A DNA stretch of 64,000 bases from Bos javanicus. Taxonomy: Eukaryota; Chordata; Mammalia; Artiodactyla; Bovidae. Positions 33,757-44,446 of this stretch are shown here, piece by piece; the stretch's first letter is position 1; each line of letters opens with the position of its first letter. The notes under the pieces were generated by a model. It was not told the origin of the DNA. It was given only the letters and a program-made list of their open reading frames with translations, and did no database searches. A program made the translations under genes and the position numbers. The stretch covers positions 33,955,925 through 34,019,924 of the forward strand of contig NC_083885.1 in NCBI RefSeq assembly GCF_032452875.1. Reading direction: 5' to 3'.

Positions 33757-34130
33757 ATATATTAGCCCAGTGTGCTGCTAGAACAGAAGACCATAAACTG
33801 AGTGACTTAAACACAACAGAAATTTTTTATAGTTCTAGAGGCTGGAAAATCCAAGACGAAGGAACCAACAGATTCGGTGTTTGCTAAGGACTCACTTCCT
33901 GGTTTACAATCATCTGTCTTTTTGCTGTGTCTTCAAATGGTAGAAGGGGCAAGGAAGTCTCTGAGGTCTCCTTTATAAAGGCATGAATCCCATTCATGAG
34001 GTCTCCATCCTCATGACCTGATTACCTACCAAAGGCCCCACCTCCTAACACCATTATATTGAGAGAATTTCAACATATGAATTGGTGTGGGGGGTGGGGG
34101 GCGTGGAGGGAGCAGGGCTCACATTCTATA
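33757..34130 (-). mobile_element. MLT1-type MaLR LTR
   Basis: Reversed MLT1 order: 'gaccataaactgagtgactt', 'agttctagaggctggaaaat', 'ggaaccaacagattcggtgt', 'gctgtgtcttcaaatggtag', 'cctcatgacctgattaccta', 'aaaggccccacctcctaaca', 'tttcaacatatgaattggtg'. Solo LTR with no internal genes. Confidence 0.75.
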
Positions 34131-35807
34131 GCATCAAGTAAACAAAAAAATAATAATAATAATAAAGAATATACAAAATGTCAATACAATCAACTCAACC
34201 TAGTTGATAGTCTATCCAAGTACACAAAGAATATTCACCAAGATAGACCTTAAAACTTGTTGACCATAAAACAAGTCTCAAACTTAAAAGGATTCATATA
34301 CTACAGAGTTTGTTTTCTGACAAAATAAAATTTATAAATTAATGATAAGATTCCAGAAACATCTATAAATATTGGAAATTAAACACTATACTTCTAAATA
34401 ACCCATAAATTAAAGAAGAAATTATAAAAGGAATTAGAAGATATTTAAATGAGAAAAATAAAAACACAACATACCAAAATGTTGGGATGTTGTGGGATGC
34501 AGCTAATACAATGCTTAAAAGTAAACTTGTAGCTCTGAAGGTTTATATTAGAAAAGAAAAATAAATATTACCTAAGCTTCAACCTGAAATTATTTCAAAA
34601 TGAGGAAATAATACTCAAAGTATGCAGAAAGGAAAAAGATAATAATAAAGAATGGAACATGATATAAGAGGAAATAATCAAAATATGAGGAAAAATGGAA
34701 ATTTTTTAAAAATTGATAAAACCCCAGCTAGGCTGATGAAGTAGACTGAAACACAAATACTCAATATCGGGAATTAAAGAGAACATATCTCTACAGATCC
34801 TACATATGTTAAAATAATAAGAAAATATTATTAACTTCATTCTCATAATCTGAAAACTTGGGCTAAATGGACAAATTCTTAGAACACATTACCAAAGCTG
34901 ACTCAAGGAGTAGAAAATCTAAATATCCATATACTTATTAAAGAAAGTGAACTTTTATATATCTTCCCACAAATAAAACTCCAGGTCTAGGAGATTTTCC
35001 TGGTAGTTTTATCAGACATTTAAGAAAGAAATAATGTCAATTCTAAACAAACACATTCACAAACCTTGAGGAGAACATAATTTCAGTCTCATTGTATGAG
35101 GCTAGCACAAATCTGATGTCACAACCAGAAAAAAAAATCACAAGAAAAGAAAACAGCAGGTTAATATACCTCATGAAATTTTCATGAAAAATCCTTAACA
35201 CAATATTATTCAAATCAAATCCCACTAAATACTACAAAATACAACACAACATGACCACATAAGATTTATCACAGGAATGTAAGGTTGGTTAACAGTCAAA
35301 TGCCAACTGTTAAATTTGCATGTTAATAGAATAAGGTGGGTGGTGACTCTAATAATCTCAGCATGTGCTGAAAAATCTTTTGACAATTTAGAGAAGAAAA
35401 CTTTCAAGCTAGAAACAGAGGAAATATCCTTAAACCTGGTATTATCTATTGGAATATATGTATTAGAATATATACTCTATAACTAAGATTGGATTTATGC
35501 TTCCTCACTGAGATCAGTAAAAAGGCTGAAATGTCCACTGTCACCACTTCTAGTACCGTTTTGAATAGAGGTTCTAGTCAGTGTAACAAGAAAAAAGAAT
35601 GAAAGGTGTATAAAAGCAATTTAAAGTAAAGCTGCCTTTATTTGCAGACTACATAATGGTGCACATAGAAAATACTAAGGAATCAAAAACAAAAAAATTA
35701 TAGAACTAAGTGAATTTAGATGTCTAGGAAAAAATAGAAAACTATTTTTGTGAACTTGGGCTAGATACACTTTCATATAGCTAAGATACAGAATTCAGGA
35801 GCCACTA

Positions 35808-36090
35808 AAAAACTGATGCAAGAAGGCGAGAGTGGGATGAACTGAGAGAGTAGCACTGAAATATATACATTACCATATGTAAAACAGATAGCTCATGGGA
35901 AGCTGCTATGTAGCACAGGGAGCTCAGCCCGGTGCTCTATGATGATCAAGAGGGGTGGGATGGGGTTCAAGAGGGAAGGTATATGTGTATACTTATGGCT
36001 GACTCACATTGTTGTATGGCTAAACCAACACAATATTGCAAAGCAATTATCCTCCATTAAAAATAAAATTTAAAACAATTACTGTAAAAA
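35808..36090 (+). mobile_element. ruminant L1 3' UTR
   Basis: 'gagagtagcactgaaatata', 'gggaagctgctatgtagcac', 'agggagctcagcccggtgct', 'tatggctgactcacattgtt' and 'gcaaagcaattatcctccat', then an A-rich end. A strongly 5'-truncated insertion in the fossil L1M. Confidence 0.8.
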
Positions 36091-36283
36091 TTGAAAAGTT
36101 GGACTTTATTAAAATGCAATTTAAAACAATTTGCTCGTCAAAAGACATTTATAATGATTAAACAAGTCAAAAAATGAGAAAAAACTCAAAAATCTGACAA
36201 AGGATATATAGGGATATATATTTTATACCTCTATCTCTATACTTATCTTCTACAATGAAAAACAACTTACCTAATAAACAATG

Positions 36284-36604
36284 CAGGGTCTTCCCTGGTA
36301 GCTCAGTTGGTAAAGAATCCTCCTCCAATGCAGGAGACCCCGGCTTGATTCCTGGGTCGGGAAGATCCGCTGGAGAAGGGATAAGCTACCCACTCTAGTA
36401 TTCTTGGGCTTCCCTTGTGGCTCAGGTGGTAAAGAATCTGCCTGCAATGAGGGAAACCTGGGTTCGATCCCTGGATTGGGAAGATCCCCTGGAGAAGGCA
36501 AAGGCTACCCACTTCAGTATTCTGGCCTGGAGAATTCCATGGACTGTATAGTCCATGGGGTTGCAAAGAGTCAGACATGACTGAGCAACTTTCACTTCAC
36601 TTCA
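36284..36604 (+). mobile_element. composite Bov-tA SINE
   Basis: Two tRNA heads in sense ('ttccctggtagctcagttgg' near 36291 and 'ttcccttgtggctcaggtgg' near 36411) followed by one Bov-A body ending 'agtcagacatgactgagc'. This is the sense counterpart of 33119-33409. Confidence 0.92.
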
Positions 36605-37930
36605 AAGTTTGAACAGACACTTCACAAAAAGACATATGCATATAAAAATTTATTCAACATCTTTAGTCACCAGAGAATAGCAAATTAAAGCTGTAATATT
36701 ATGACATACCTATATATTAGCTAAAATGAACCCCAAATTTTGTGAAGATGTGGATGCTCAGAAGGCCCGTATGTTGCTCACGGATTGCAAAATATTACAA
36801 CCATTCTGAAAAGGGTTCTGGTAGTCTCTTACAGTGTTAAACATACATTTAGTCTATAACCAGCAATTTCACTGTAAGGTATTTATGTAAGAAAAATGAA
36901 AGCACCTCTCCACAAAAAAGTCTTCTACAAAACTTAACTGTGGCAGCTTTATTCACAACAGCCAAAAACTAGCAGCAGCCCAGCTGTTCATCAAGAGGTG
37001 AAAGAATGAAGAAATTGTGGCGTATTCATTCAATGAAATAATACTCAGCAATGATGATGAACAAATCGCTGATAGACAAAGCAAAAGTATTACACTAAGA
37101 GAGAAGTTTTCACACAAACATATATATTGCCTGATTTCCTTCAGAGAAAGTTCTAGAAAAGGTAAAACTAATCTTTGGTAAGAGAAATCAGGATAGCAGT
37201 TATTTCTGAGAAAGCAGAATAACTAGGAAAGGGCACCGTGGAGCTTTCTGGGGTTGTTGAAATATCTTGATAAGAGTGTGGCTTACATACTTGTAAGATC
37301 TGTACATTTCACTGTATTTAAACCTTAATTTTACAAAATCTTTAACTTTTATTTGTAGAAACTGGTGACTTTAAAATCATCTTGAGAACCTAGAAGAGCT
37401 AAACAATCTTGAAAAAGAGTAAGATAAGGACTTATACTGCCAGATTTCAAGATTTACTATAAAGCCATGGTAATCAAGACACTGTGATGTTGGTAATGAA
37501 AGACACATAAATTAGCAGAACAGAGTCCAGAAAGATCCATGCTTATATAATCAGTTGATTTGGGGGTAAAGGAATCTAAGCAATTCAATGAGGGAAAAGA
37601 CAGGGTTTTTTCCCCAACAAATAGTACTGCAACAAGTAGCTATCTATAAGGAGTAAAACAACTTCAACTCTTGCCTCATGCCATACACAAAAGTTAATTC
37701 AAGATGGATCATTATATATCTCATCTCTGCATCTTCTACAATAAAAAATAACCCAACCAATAAATAATGCACTAAAACTTAGAATTATAAAACTGCCAAA
37801 AGAAACCACAAGAGAATACCTTTGCAACTTTAAAGCAGACATGGATTTCTCACATAGGAATGAAAAAGCATTCATCATAAAGGGGAAACTTTTTTTTTTA
37901 ACTTATGAAAAGACATTATTAAGAATAACT

Positions 37931-38215
37931 GGACTTCCCTGGTGGCACAGTGGATGAGAATTTGCCTGCCAAGGCCAGGGACATGGGTCGAATCACTTGG
38001 TCTGAAAAGATTCCACGTGCCTCAGAGCAACTAAGCCCGAGTACCACAACTACGTTGTCCACGTGCCCCAACTACTGACGCTTGAGTGCCTGGAGCCCCT
38101 GTTCCACTGCAATGAGAAGCCCCTGCAGAGAACAGACAGTAGCCCCTGCTCACCCCAAGTAGAGAAAGTCCAGACACAGCAACAAAGGCCCGGTGCAACC
38201 ATGAATAAATAAGTA
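37931..38215 (+). mobile_element. CHR-type tRNA-Glu SINE
   Basis: tRNA head 'acttccctggtggcacagtg', then CHR body: 'cgtgcctcagagcaactaag', 'tgcctggagcccctgttcca', 'ctgcaatgagaagcccctgc', 'aacaaaggcccggtgcaacc', then 'aataaataag'. Confidence 0.85.
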
Positions 38216-38759
38216 GAACATGTTAGGCACAGATCGGGTGAAAACTCACAAACGTATTCACAAAACACATATCTAATAAGCCTCTGGATCTAAAACATAC
38301 AAAGAACTTCTCAAACCTCAATCATAAAAAGACAACCCAATTTTTGAAATGAGTAAAAAGACTTGAACAGGCAATTCACAAATGAATATACGTGAGAGTG
38401 GCTCAATAGCATGAGTCATCAAGAATATGCAAATTAAAACAAAGATGATATACAATTATGCACACACTATGATGGCTGACATTCAAAAGACTGGCAACAT
38501 CAAATTCTGATGAGGATGTGGAGCACAACAACGTCAGGAAGATGGCCACTTTAGCAATCCGTCTAGTAATTTCATATACAGTTAAGCATTCGCCACCCTT
38601 AGGACCCAGCAACTCCACTTGTGTACAGTCTACCTCAGAGTTACCGTGGTTCAGTTCCAGACCACCATAAAAAAGCCAGTACCTCAGCAGAGCAAGTCAT
38701 GCAAACATTTCGGTTTCCCCGGAGCAAGTAAGGTGGTTCACTCAGTGGTTCACCAATCT

Positions 38760-38793
38760 GTCTCTTGCTTCAGCAGGATTTGGTCAGAACAGA
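38760..38793 (+). promoter_or_regulatory. degenerate iron-responsive element (in FTL pseudogene)
   Basis: Stem text 'cttgcttcag' and 'ttggtcagaac' matches the FTL 5' UTR IRE, but the apical loop (38774-38779) reads CAGGAT. The family requires CAGUGN for binding by iron regulatory proteins. The element is therefore recognisable but predicted non-binding. Confidence 0.75.
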
Positions 38794-38899
38794 CCCAGGG
38801 ACGCCCCCTCCTCCAGCCTCTGACCACCCTCCAACCTTTTTCTCAAGCTGCGCCTTTGGAAACAACCACTCAGCTATCCTCAGCCTCCGGGACCAGCCA

Positions 38900-38962
38900 C
38901 ATCGTTTTTTTGTTTTGTTTTGTTTTTTTGAGCTTAGCTCCTTATTACCTATCAACATTGGT
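38900..38962. other. 63-bp T-rich insertion at the pseudogene start codon
   Basis: The FTL leader ends '...ggaccagcca' at 38899 and the coding text 'gagctcccag' resumes at 38964. Between them lies sequence with T7GT4GT4GT7 foreign to FTL mRNA. It replaces the ATG context, leaving TTG. Confidence 0.7.
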
Positions 38963-39691
38963 TGAGCTCCCAGATTTAGTAGAACTATGCCACCCCAGTG
39001 GAGACGTTGTCAATCATCTGGTCAACAGGCATCTGCGGGCCTCCCGCACCTACCTCTCTCTGGGCTTCTCCGGGGCAACGATGTGGCTCCGGAGGGTGTG
39101 AGCCAAATTTTTCCGCAAATTGTCTGAGGAGAAACTCCAGAGATCCCAACGTCTCTCAAAAATGCAAAACCACTGTGGTGGCCACGCCCTCTTCTGGCAT
39201 GCCCAGACCATCCCAAGATGAGTGGGGTAAAATCCAGGACGCCAAGGAAGCCTTCGCGGTCCTGGAGAAGTACCTGAACCAGGCCTTCCAGATCTGCATG
39301 CCCTAGGTTCTGCCCCGGCAGACCCCCAGCTCTGTGACTTCCGGGAGAGCCGCTTCCTGGAGGAGCAGGTGAAACTCATCAAAAAGGTGCGTGACCACGT
39401 AACTGACCTCCGCAGGTTGCCTGGTCCCCAGGCTGGGCTGCATCAATATCTCTTCCAAATGCTCGCCCTTTCAGCACAACTAGAAGCCTCCCAAGACCCA
39501 GCAGCCTTTGAGCCCCTCTGGCATCCTCCCGGTGTCAAGACTTCTGCCTGAAGGTTCTCTCTGCAGCCACTAGGCAGCTTTTTAACCATGCTGGAGCCCT
39601 TACTCACGCAGTGGACCAAATGGAAACAATAAACATTTTTAAAGTGGCCCACGAAAAAATTTGGTTTACAGGATACTGTAGTCTATTAAGT

Positions 39692-39900
39692 ATCCCTGGT
39701 GGCTCAGACAGTAAAGAATCTGCCTGCAATACAGGAGACCGGAGTTCAATCCCTGGACTGGGAAATCGATCCTCTGGAGAAGGAAATGGCAACCCACTCC
39801 AGTATTCTTGCCTGGAAAGTTCCATGTATAGAGGAGCCTGCAGGGCTACAGTCCATGGGGTCACAAAGAGTCGGGTACAACTGAGCGACTAAGCACATAG
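39692..39900 (+). mobile_element. Bov-tA SINE
   Basis: Head 'ccctggtggctcagacagta', 'gttcaatccctggactggga', body 'aatggcaacccactccagta', end 'gtacaactgagcgactaagc'. Inserted in the right half of the Tigger element. Confidence 0.92.
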
Positions 39901-40841
39901 CACCATTTATGTCTAAAAAAATAATGTCCCTACCTTAATTTTAAAATACTTTATTGCTAAAAAGTGCTTCAGAACATCCATCTTCTTTTTGCAACAGTAA
40001 CATTAAAGATCACTGATCACAGCACAACCTAGCAAAAATAATAATTATGAAAAAGTTTAAAATATTGCAAGAATTTCAGAAAGGTGATACAGAGACATAA
40101 AGTGATCAGATGCTTTGGGAAAATGGTGCCAAATAGACTTGCTTGATAAAGGGTTGTCACAAACCTATTTGTTAAAAAAAAAAACCCAGTGTCTGTGAAG
40201 CACAATTGAGCTAAGTGCAATAAAATGAGGTCTGCCTGTATTTACTCAAGAGAAATGAAAATGTGCACAATAAGAGTTGAACAAGAATATCCACATCAGC
40301 TTTGTTCATAATAGCCCAAAACTAGAAACAACCCAAATGTCCTTCAACAAGTGAGGGGATAAACAATGGAGTTATAATCATACTACAGAAGTTAACCCAG
40401 CAATAAAGAGGAATGAATTACTGATACATGCAACAACGCAAATGAGCCTCAAAGACATGATGCTGAAAAAAGCCAGATACAAAAGAATACATCCTGCACA
40501 ATTAGATTTATATGGAGTTCCAGAACAGGCAAAATTAATCTCTGTTGAAAGAAATCAGAGCAGTGTTTTCCTGAGAGCCAGGGGGAAAGATGGACTGGAA
40601 GGAGGAGTTAGAATGTTTTTTTTTTTTTTTTTTTTAGGGGAGGGAAATGTTCTGTGTCTTGACAGAGATGTGGGTTACATGGCAACATTCATTTGCAAAA
40701 ACTCATTACACTGTGCTATGAAGATCTGTGCATTTCACTGACTATTAATTATATGTCAATTAAACAATAAGGAGCTAACATTCTTTTAAAGAAGAAGATA
40801 TGGGGGGAAAGCATATATTAAAACAAGAGCCTGAGAAAATA

Positions 40842-41050
40842 TCAGGGCACAGGAAAGAGTCTGCCTGCAATACAGAAGACCCTGGTTCAATCCCTGGGTT
40901 GAGAAGATTCCCTGGAGAAGGGCATGGCAACCCACTCTAGTATTCTTCCCTGGAAAATCCCATGGACAGAAGAGCCTGGTGGGCTACAGTCCATAGGGTG
41001 GTAAAAAGTTGGACACAACTGAAGCAACTTAGCACGCACGCACACACGCA
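40842..41050 (+). mobile_element. Bov-tA SINE, 5' end degraded
   Basis: 'aaagagtctgcctgcaatac', 'gttcaatccctgggttgaga', 'gagcctggtgggctacagtc', 'ttggacacaactgaagcaac', and a CA/CG-type tail. The first part of the tRNA head is not recognisable. Confidence 0.88.
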
Positions 41051-41639
41051 CATAGAACACATATTCAAAAAACAAATCTCCAAAATGTTAGTGTGACTGC
41101 TGGGAAAAAGCCATTTTCCTCAGTAGTGTGGGGGTGGTCTCATCTTTTCCCCATCCCTCTTCCATAAACCTAGAGGATCACAAAAAGAGTGATTGCTGAG
41201 GTGGCTCAAATCCAAGATGAGACAAACCATTTTTGCATGTTAACCTCTGAGACACTTACATGGAGAAGCCCACATGCACAAGGGGAGACACTGACTGGTC
41301 CCTAAGATGCTGCATCATCAGTGAGATTTGAATCTCCACCCCTCACTGCTCTCTTATTCAAAGTGAAGCCAGATGACTGAATGGCACTGCTGATTAGAAG
41401 TGACTGGGTCCTAGGGTAACAAGCAAGAGCATTAGTGGGCATAAGGAGAAATTTTCTCCTAGAAACTAGAAGAAGTTGATTCCAAGAGTTTACCTTCAAC
41501 AGCTGTTGGGGAACAGAGGCAAGTTAAATAGAGGAGATGCGTCATACCCAAACCCTTCCCTTCTCCATCAAGCAGGAGCATGTAGACCCCTCTCTAGGCC
41601 AAGTGTGGCCATGAGCCAGTAGCGTCAATGTTACCCGGA
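41051..41639. other. single-copy DNA, no recognised feature
   Basis: No family repeat or exon recognised. The 65-codon minus frame at 41302-41499 is treated as chance. Confidence 0.35.
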
Positions 41640-41765
41640 AACTTGCAAGAAATATAGAACCTCAGGCCCCACCCCAGACCTGCTGAATCAGAATCTGTAT
41701 TTCTGCAGAATCCCCATGTGATTCATGTACACATAGAAATTTGAGAAATGCTGCTGGGAGTTCAT
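41640..41765 (-). mobile_element. MER5A-like hAT-Charlie remnant
   Basis: Reversed MER5A: 'cctcaggccccaccccagac', 'ctgctgaatcagaatctgta', 'catgtgattcatgtacacat', 'gaaatttgagaaatgctg'. Confidence 0.7.
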
Positions 41766-41818
41766 CGCTTTTTATTTAACAAACATATATATACTTTTTA
41801 TTTTGTGCCAGGCACTGT

Positions 41819-41832
41819 TCTACATGTTTTAT
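41819..41832. repeat. L1 target-site duplication, left copy
   Basis: tctacatgttttat, identical to 52474-52487. It lies in MIR-derived sequence next to the reversed A-rich L1 tail. Confidence 0.93.
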
Positions 41833-41930
41833 TTTTATTTTCTCAATTTATTTATTGAAAGATAATTACTTTACAGAATGTTGTTGTTTTCAGTCAAACT
41901 GCAACATGAATCAGCCAAAGGTATACATAT

Positions 41931-42210
41931 GCTGCTGCTGCTGCTGCTAAGTCACTTCAGTCGTGTCCGACTCTGCGCAACCCCATAGACGGCAGCCCAC
42001 CAGGCTGCCCCGTCCCTGGGATTCTCCAGGCAAGAACACTGGAGTGGGTTGCCATTTCCTTCTCCAATGCATGAAAGTGAAAAGTGAAAGTCAAGTCGCT
42101 CAGTCGTGTCTGACTCCTAGCGACCCCATGGACTGCAGCCCACCATGCCCCTCCATCCATGGGATTTTCCAGGCAAGAGTACTGGAGTAGGGGTGCCATT
42201 GCCTTTTCTG
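41931..42210 (-). mobile_element. Bov-A2 SINE with TSD
   Basis: Dimer with a run of six CTG at its plus-strand start. A 13-bp duplication aaggtatacatat (41918-41930) / aaagtatacatat (42211-42223) has one difference. Inserted in the L1 3' UTR. Confidence 0.94.
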
Positions 42211-44446
42211 AAAGTATACATATATCCCCTCCCTTTTGAAGCTCCGTCCCATCTCCTGCCCCATCCCATCCCTCTAGATTGATACAGAGCCTCTGTTTGA
42301 GTTTCAAAGCCATATAACAAATTCCCGTTGGTTATCTATTTTACATATGGTAATATAAGTTTCCATGTTACTCTTTCCATACATTTCACCCTCTCCTCCC
42401 CTCTCCCAATATCCATAAGTCTATTCTTTATGTCTATTTCTCCATTGCTTCCCTGCAAATAAATTCTTCAGTACCATTTTTCTAGATTCCATATATATGT
42501 GTTAGAATATGATATTTATCTTTCTTTTTCTAATTCACTTCACTCTGTATAATAGATTCTAGGTTCATCCACCTCATCAGAACTGATTCAAATGCATCCC
42601 TTTTTATGACCGAGTAATATTCTATTGTGCATATGTACCACAATTTCTTTACCCATTCATCTGTCGATGGACATCTAGGTTGCTTCCATGTTCTAGCTAT
42701 TGTAAATAGTGCTGCAATGAACAATGGGATACATGTGTCTTTTTCAATTTTGGTTTCCTCAGGGTATATGGCTAGGAGTGGGATTGCTGGGTTATATGGT
42801 GGTTTTATTCCTAGTTTTTTAAGGAATCTCCATACCGTCTTCCATAGTGGCTGTATCAATTTACATTCCCGCCAACAGTGCAAGAGCATTCCCTTTTCTC
42901 CACACCCTCTCCAGCATTTATTGTTTGTAGACTTTTTGATGATGGCCATTCTGACCAGTGTGAGGTGATATCTCATTGTGGTTTTGATTTGCATTTCTCT
43001 AATAATGAGCGATGTTGAGCATCTTTTCATGCGTTTGTTAGCCATCTGTATATCTTCTTTGGAGAAATGTCTGTTTAGGTCTTTTTCCCACTTTTTGATT
43101 GGGTTGTCTGTTTTTTTGGTATTGAGTTGTATGAGCTGCTTGTATATGCTAGAAATTAATCCTTTGTCAGTTGTTTCCTTTGCTATTTTTTTCTCCCATT
43201 CTGAGGGCTGTCTTTTCACCTTGCTTAGTGTTTCCTTTGCTGTGCAAAAGCTTTTAAGTTTAATCAGGTCCCACTTTCTCACTTTTGTTTTTATTTCCAT
43301 TACTCTAGGAGGTGGGTCATAGAAGATCTTTCTTTGATTTATGTCATCGAGTGCTCTGCCTATGTTTTCCTCTAAGAGTTTTATAGTTTCTGGTCTTACA
43401 TTTAGGTCTTTAATCCATTTTGAGTTTATCTGAGTCTATGGTGTTAGAAAGTGTTCTAGTTTCATTCTTTTACATGTAGCTGTCCAGTTTTCCCAGCACT
43501 ATTTATTGAAGAGGCTGTCTTTGCCCCATTGTTATTCTTGCCTTTGTCAAAAATAAGGTACCCTTAAGTGTGTGGCTTTATTTCTGGGCTTTCTATCTTG
43601 TTCCATTGTCTATATTTCTGTTTTTGTGCCACTGCCATACTATCTTGATGACTGTAACTCTGTACTATAACCTGAAGACAGGTAGCTTGATTCCTCCAGC
43701 TCCATTCTTCTTTCTCAAGACTGCTTTGGCTGTTTGGAGTCTTTTGTGTTTCCATACGAATTGTGAAATATTTAGTTCTAGTTCTGTGAAAAATGCCATT
43801 GGCAATTTGATAGGGATTGCACTGAATCTGTAGACTGTATTTGGTAGTATAGTCATTTTCACAATATTGATTCTTCCTACCCAGGAACATGGAATATCTC
43901 TCCATCTGTTTATGTCATCTTTGATCTCTTTCATTAGTGTCTTATACTTTTCTGTATACAGCTCTTTTGTCTCCTTGGGTAAGTTTATTCCTACATATTT
44001 AATTCTTTTTGTTGCAATGGTGAATGGGATTGATTCCTTAATTTCTCTTCCAGATTTTTCATAGTTAGTATATAGAAATACAAGTGATTTCTGTGTATTG
44101 ATTTTGTATCCTGCGCCTTTGCTAAATTCACTGACTAGCTCTAGTAATCTTCTGATACTATCTTTAGGGTTTTCTATGTACAGTATCATGTCATCTGCAA
44201 ACAGTGAGAGCTTTACTTCTTTTCTAATCTGTATTCCTTTTATTTCTTTTTCTTCTCTGATTGCTGTAGCTAGGACTTCCAGAACTATGCTGAATAATAG
44301 TGGTGAAAATGGACACCCTTGTCTTGTTCCTGATCTTAGGGAGAATACTTTCAGTTTTTCACCACTGAGAATAATGTTTCCTGTAGGCTTATCGTATATG
44401 GCCTTTACCATGTTGAGGTAGGTTCTTTCATGCCCATTTTTTGAAG

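Larger units (their letters stand above)
31441..37345 (+). mobile_element. L1M fossil, long copy broken by six later insertions
   Basis: Order of L1 segments: 5' region to about 32190 ('gaaggaagttgttcaggaag'); endonuclease region 32990-33558 (ends in a degraded 'GDFNT' coding stretch); linker and RT 34131-35800; late ORF2 and 3' UTR 36091-36283 and 36605-37345. The RT active-site position at 35641-35652 reads F-A-D-Y instead of F-A-D-D. Insertions: Bov-A2, composite Bov-tA, Tigger/MER2-like, MLT1 LTR, ruminant L1 3' UTR, Bov-tA. Could be two adjacent copies rather than one. Confidence 0.75.
38718..39659 (+). pseudogene. FTL: processed pseudogene of ferritin light chain
   Basis: An intronless copy of FTL mRNA. 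Ferritin light chain is a subunit of the cytosolic iron-storage shell. Order: 5' UTR with an iron-responsive element (about 38760-38793), an unrelated 63-bp insertion at the start codon, then coding text from 38963. Recognisable segments are 'RASRTYLSLGF' (helix A), 'QDEWGKIQDA' (helix C start), 'EKYLNQAFQ' and 'VKLIKKVRDHVTDLRR' (helix D). A small deletion after TYLSLGF and further frame changes break the reading frame. The stop is near 39482, followed by a 3' UTR with 'cactaggcagctttttaacc', 'gtggaccaaatggaaacaat' and the poly(A) signal aataaa. A short A run at 39654-39659 is the probable tail. It lies in a Tigger1 element, so it is a retrocopy far from the parent gene's context. Flanking duplications are uncertain. 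It cannot encode ferritin as it stands. Confidence 0.9.
38626..40238. mobile_element. Tigger1-type (pogo) DNA transposon, internally deleted, TA-flanked
   Basis: The left end 'cagtctacctcagagttacc' with 'ttcagttccagaccaccata' and the right end '...ataaaatgaggtctgcctg' match Tigger1 termini. TA dinucleotides at 38624-38625 and 40239-40240 flank it, as expected for this superfamily. The remaining internal text ('tactgtagtctattaag', 'ttgctaaaaagtgcttcaga', 'atcactgatcacagcac') shows most of the transposase region is gone. It hosts an FTL pseudogene and a Bov-tA. Confidence 0.85.
37346..40795 (+). mobile_element. L1M fossil split by CHR SINE and Tigger1
   Basis: The L1 order restarts upstream of where the previous copy ended: 'atttactataaagccatggt', 'aatcaagacactgtgatgtt' and 'gcaacaagtagctatctata' come first. 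It continues at 38216-38625 ('gaggatgtggagcacaacaa', 'aggacccagcaactccactt') and resumes after Tigger at 40241 ('tttactcaagagaaatgaaa', 'acaacccaaatgtccttcaa'). It ends near 40795. A T20 run lies at 40616-40635. Confidence 0.75.

Noticed and set aside
33757..34130. Endogenous retrovirus with genes
   Set aside because: Only a solo MaLR LTR; no gag, pol or env text next to it. The same holds for 26711-27235 and 59832-60765.
38619..39101. 160-codon ORF as a novel gene
   Set aside because: Spans Tigger sequence, the FTL 5' UTR and the 63-bp insertion before reaching FTL-derived codons. It is a shadow of a pseudogene.
41931..41949. CTG trinucleotide expansion
   Set aside because: Short CTG run that forms the ordinary tail of a Bov-A2 SINE, seen in several copies in this window.
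43665..44411. Functional reverse transcriptase gene
   Set aside because: FADD box is intact but the frame is only a piece of L1 ORF2, interrupted by BovB and stops elsewhere.
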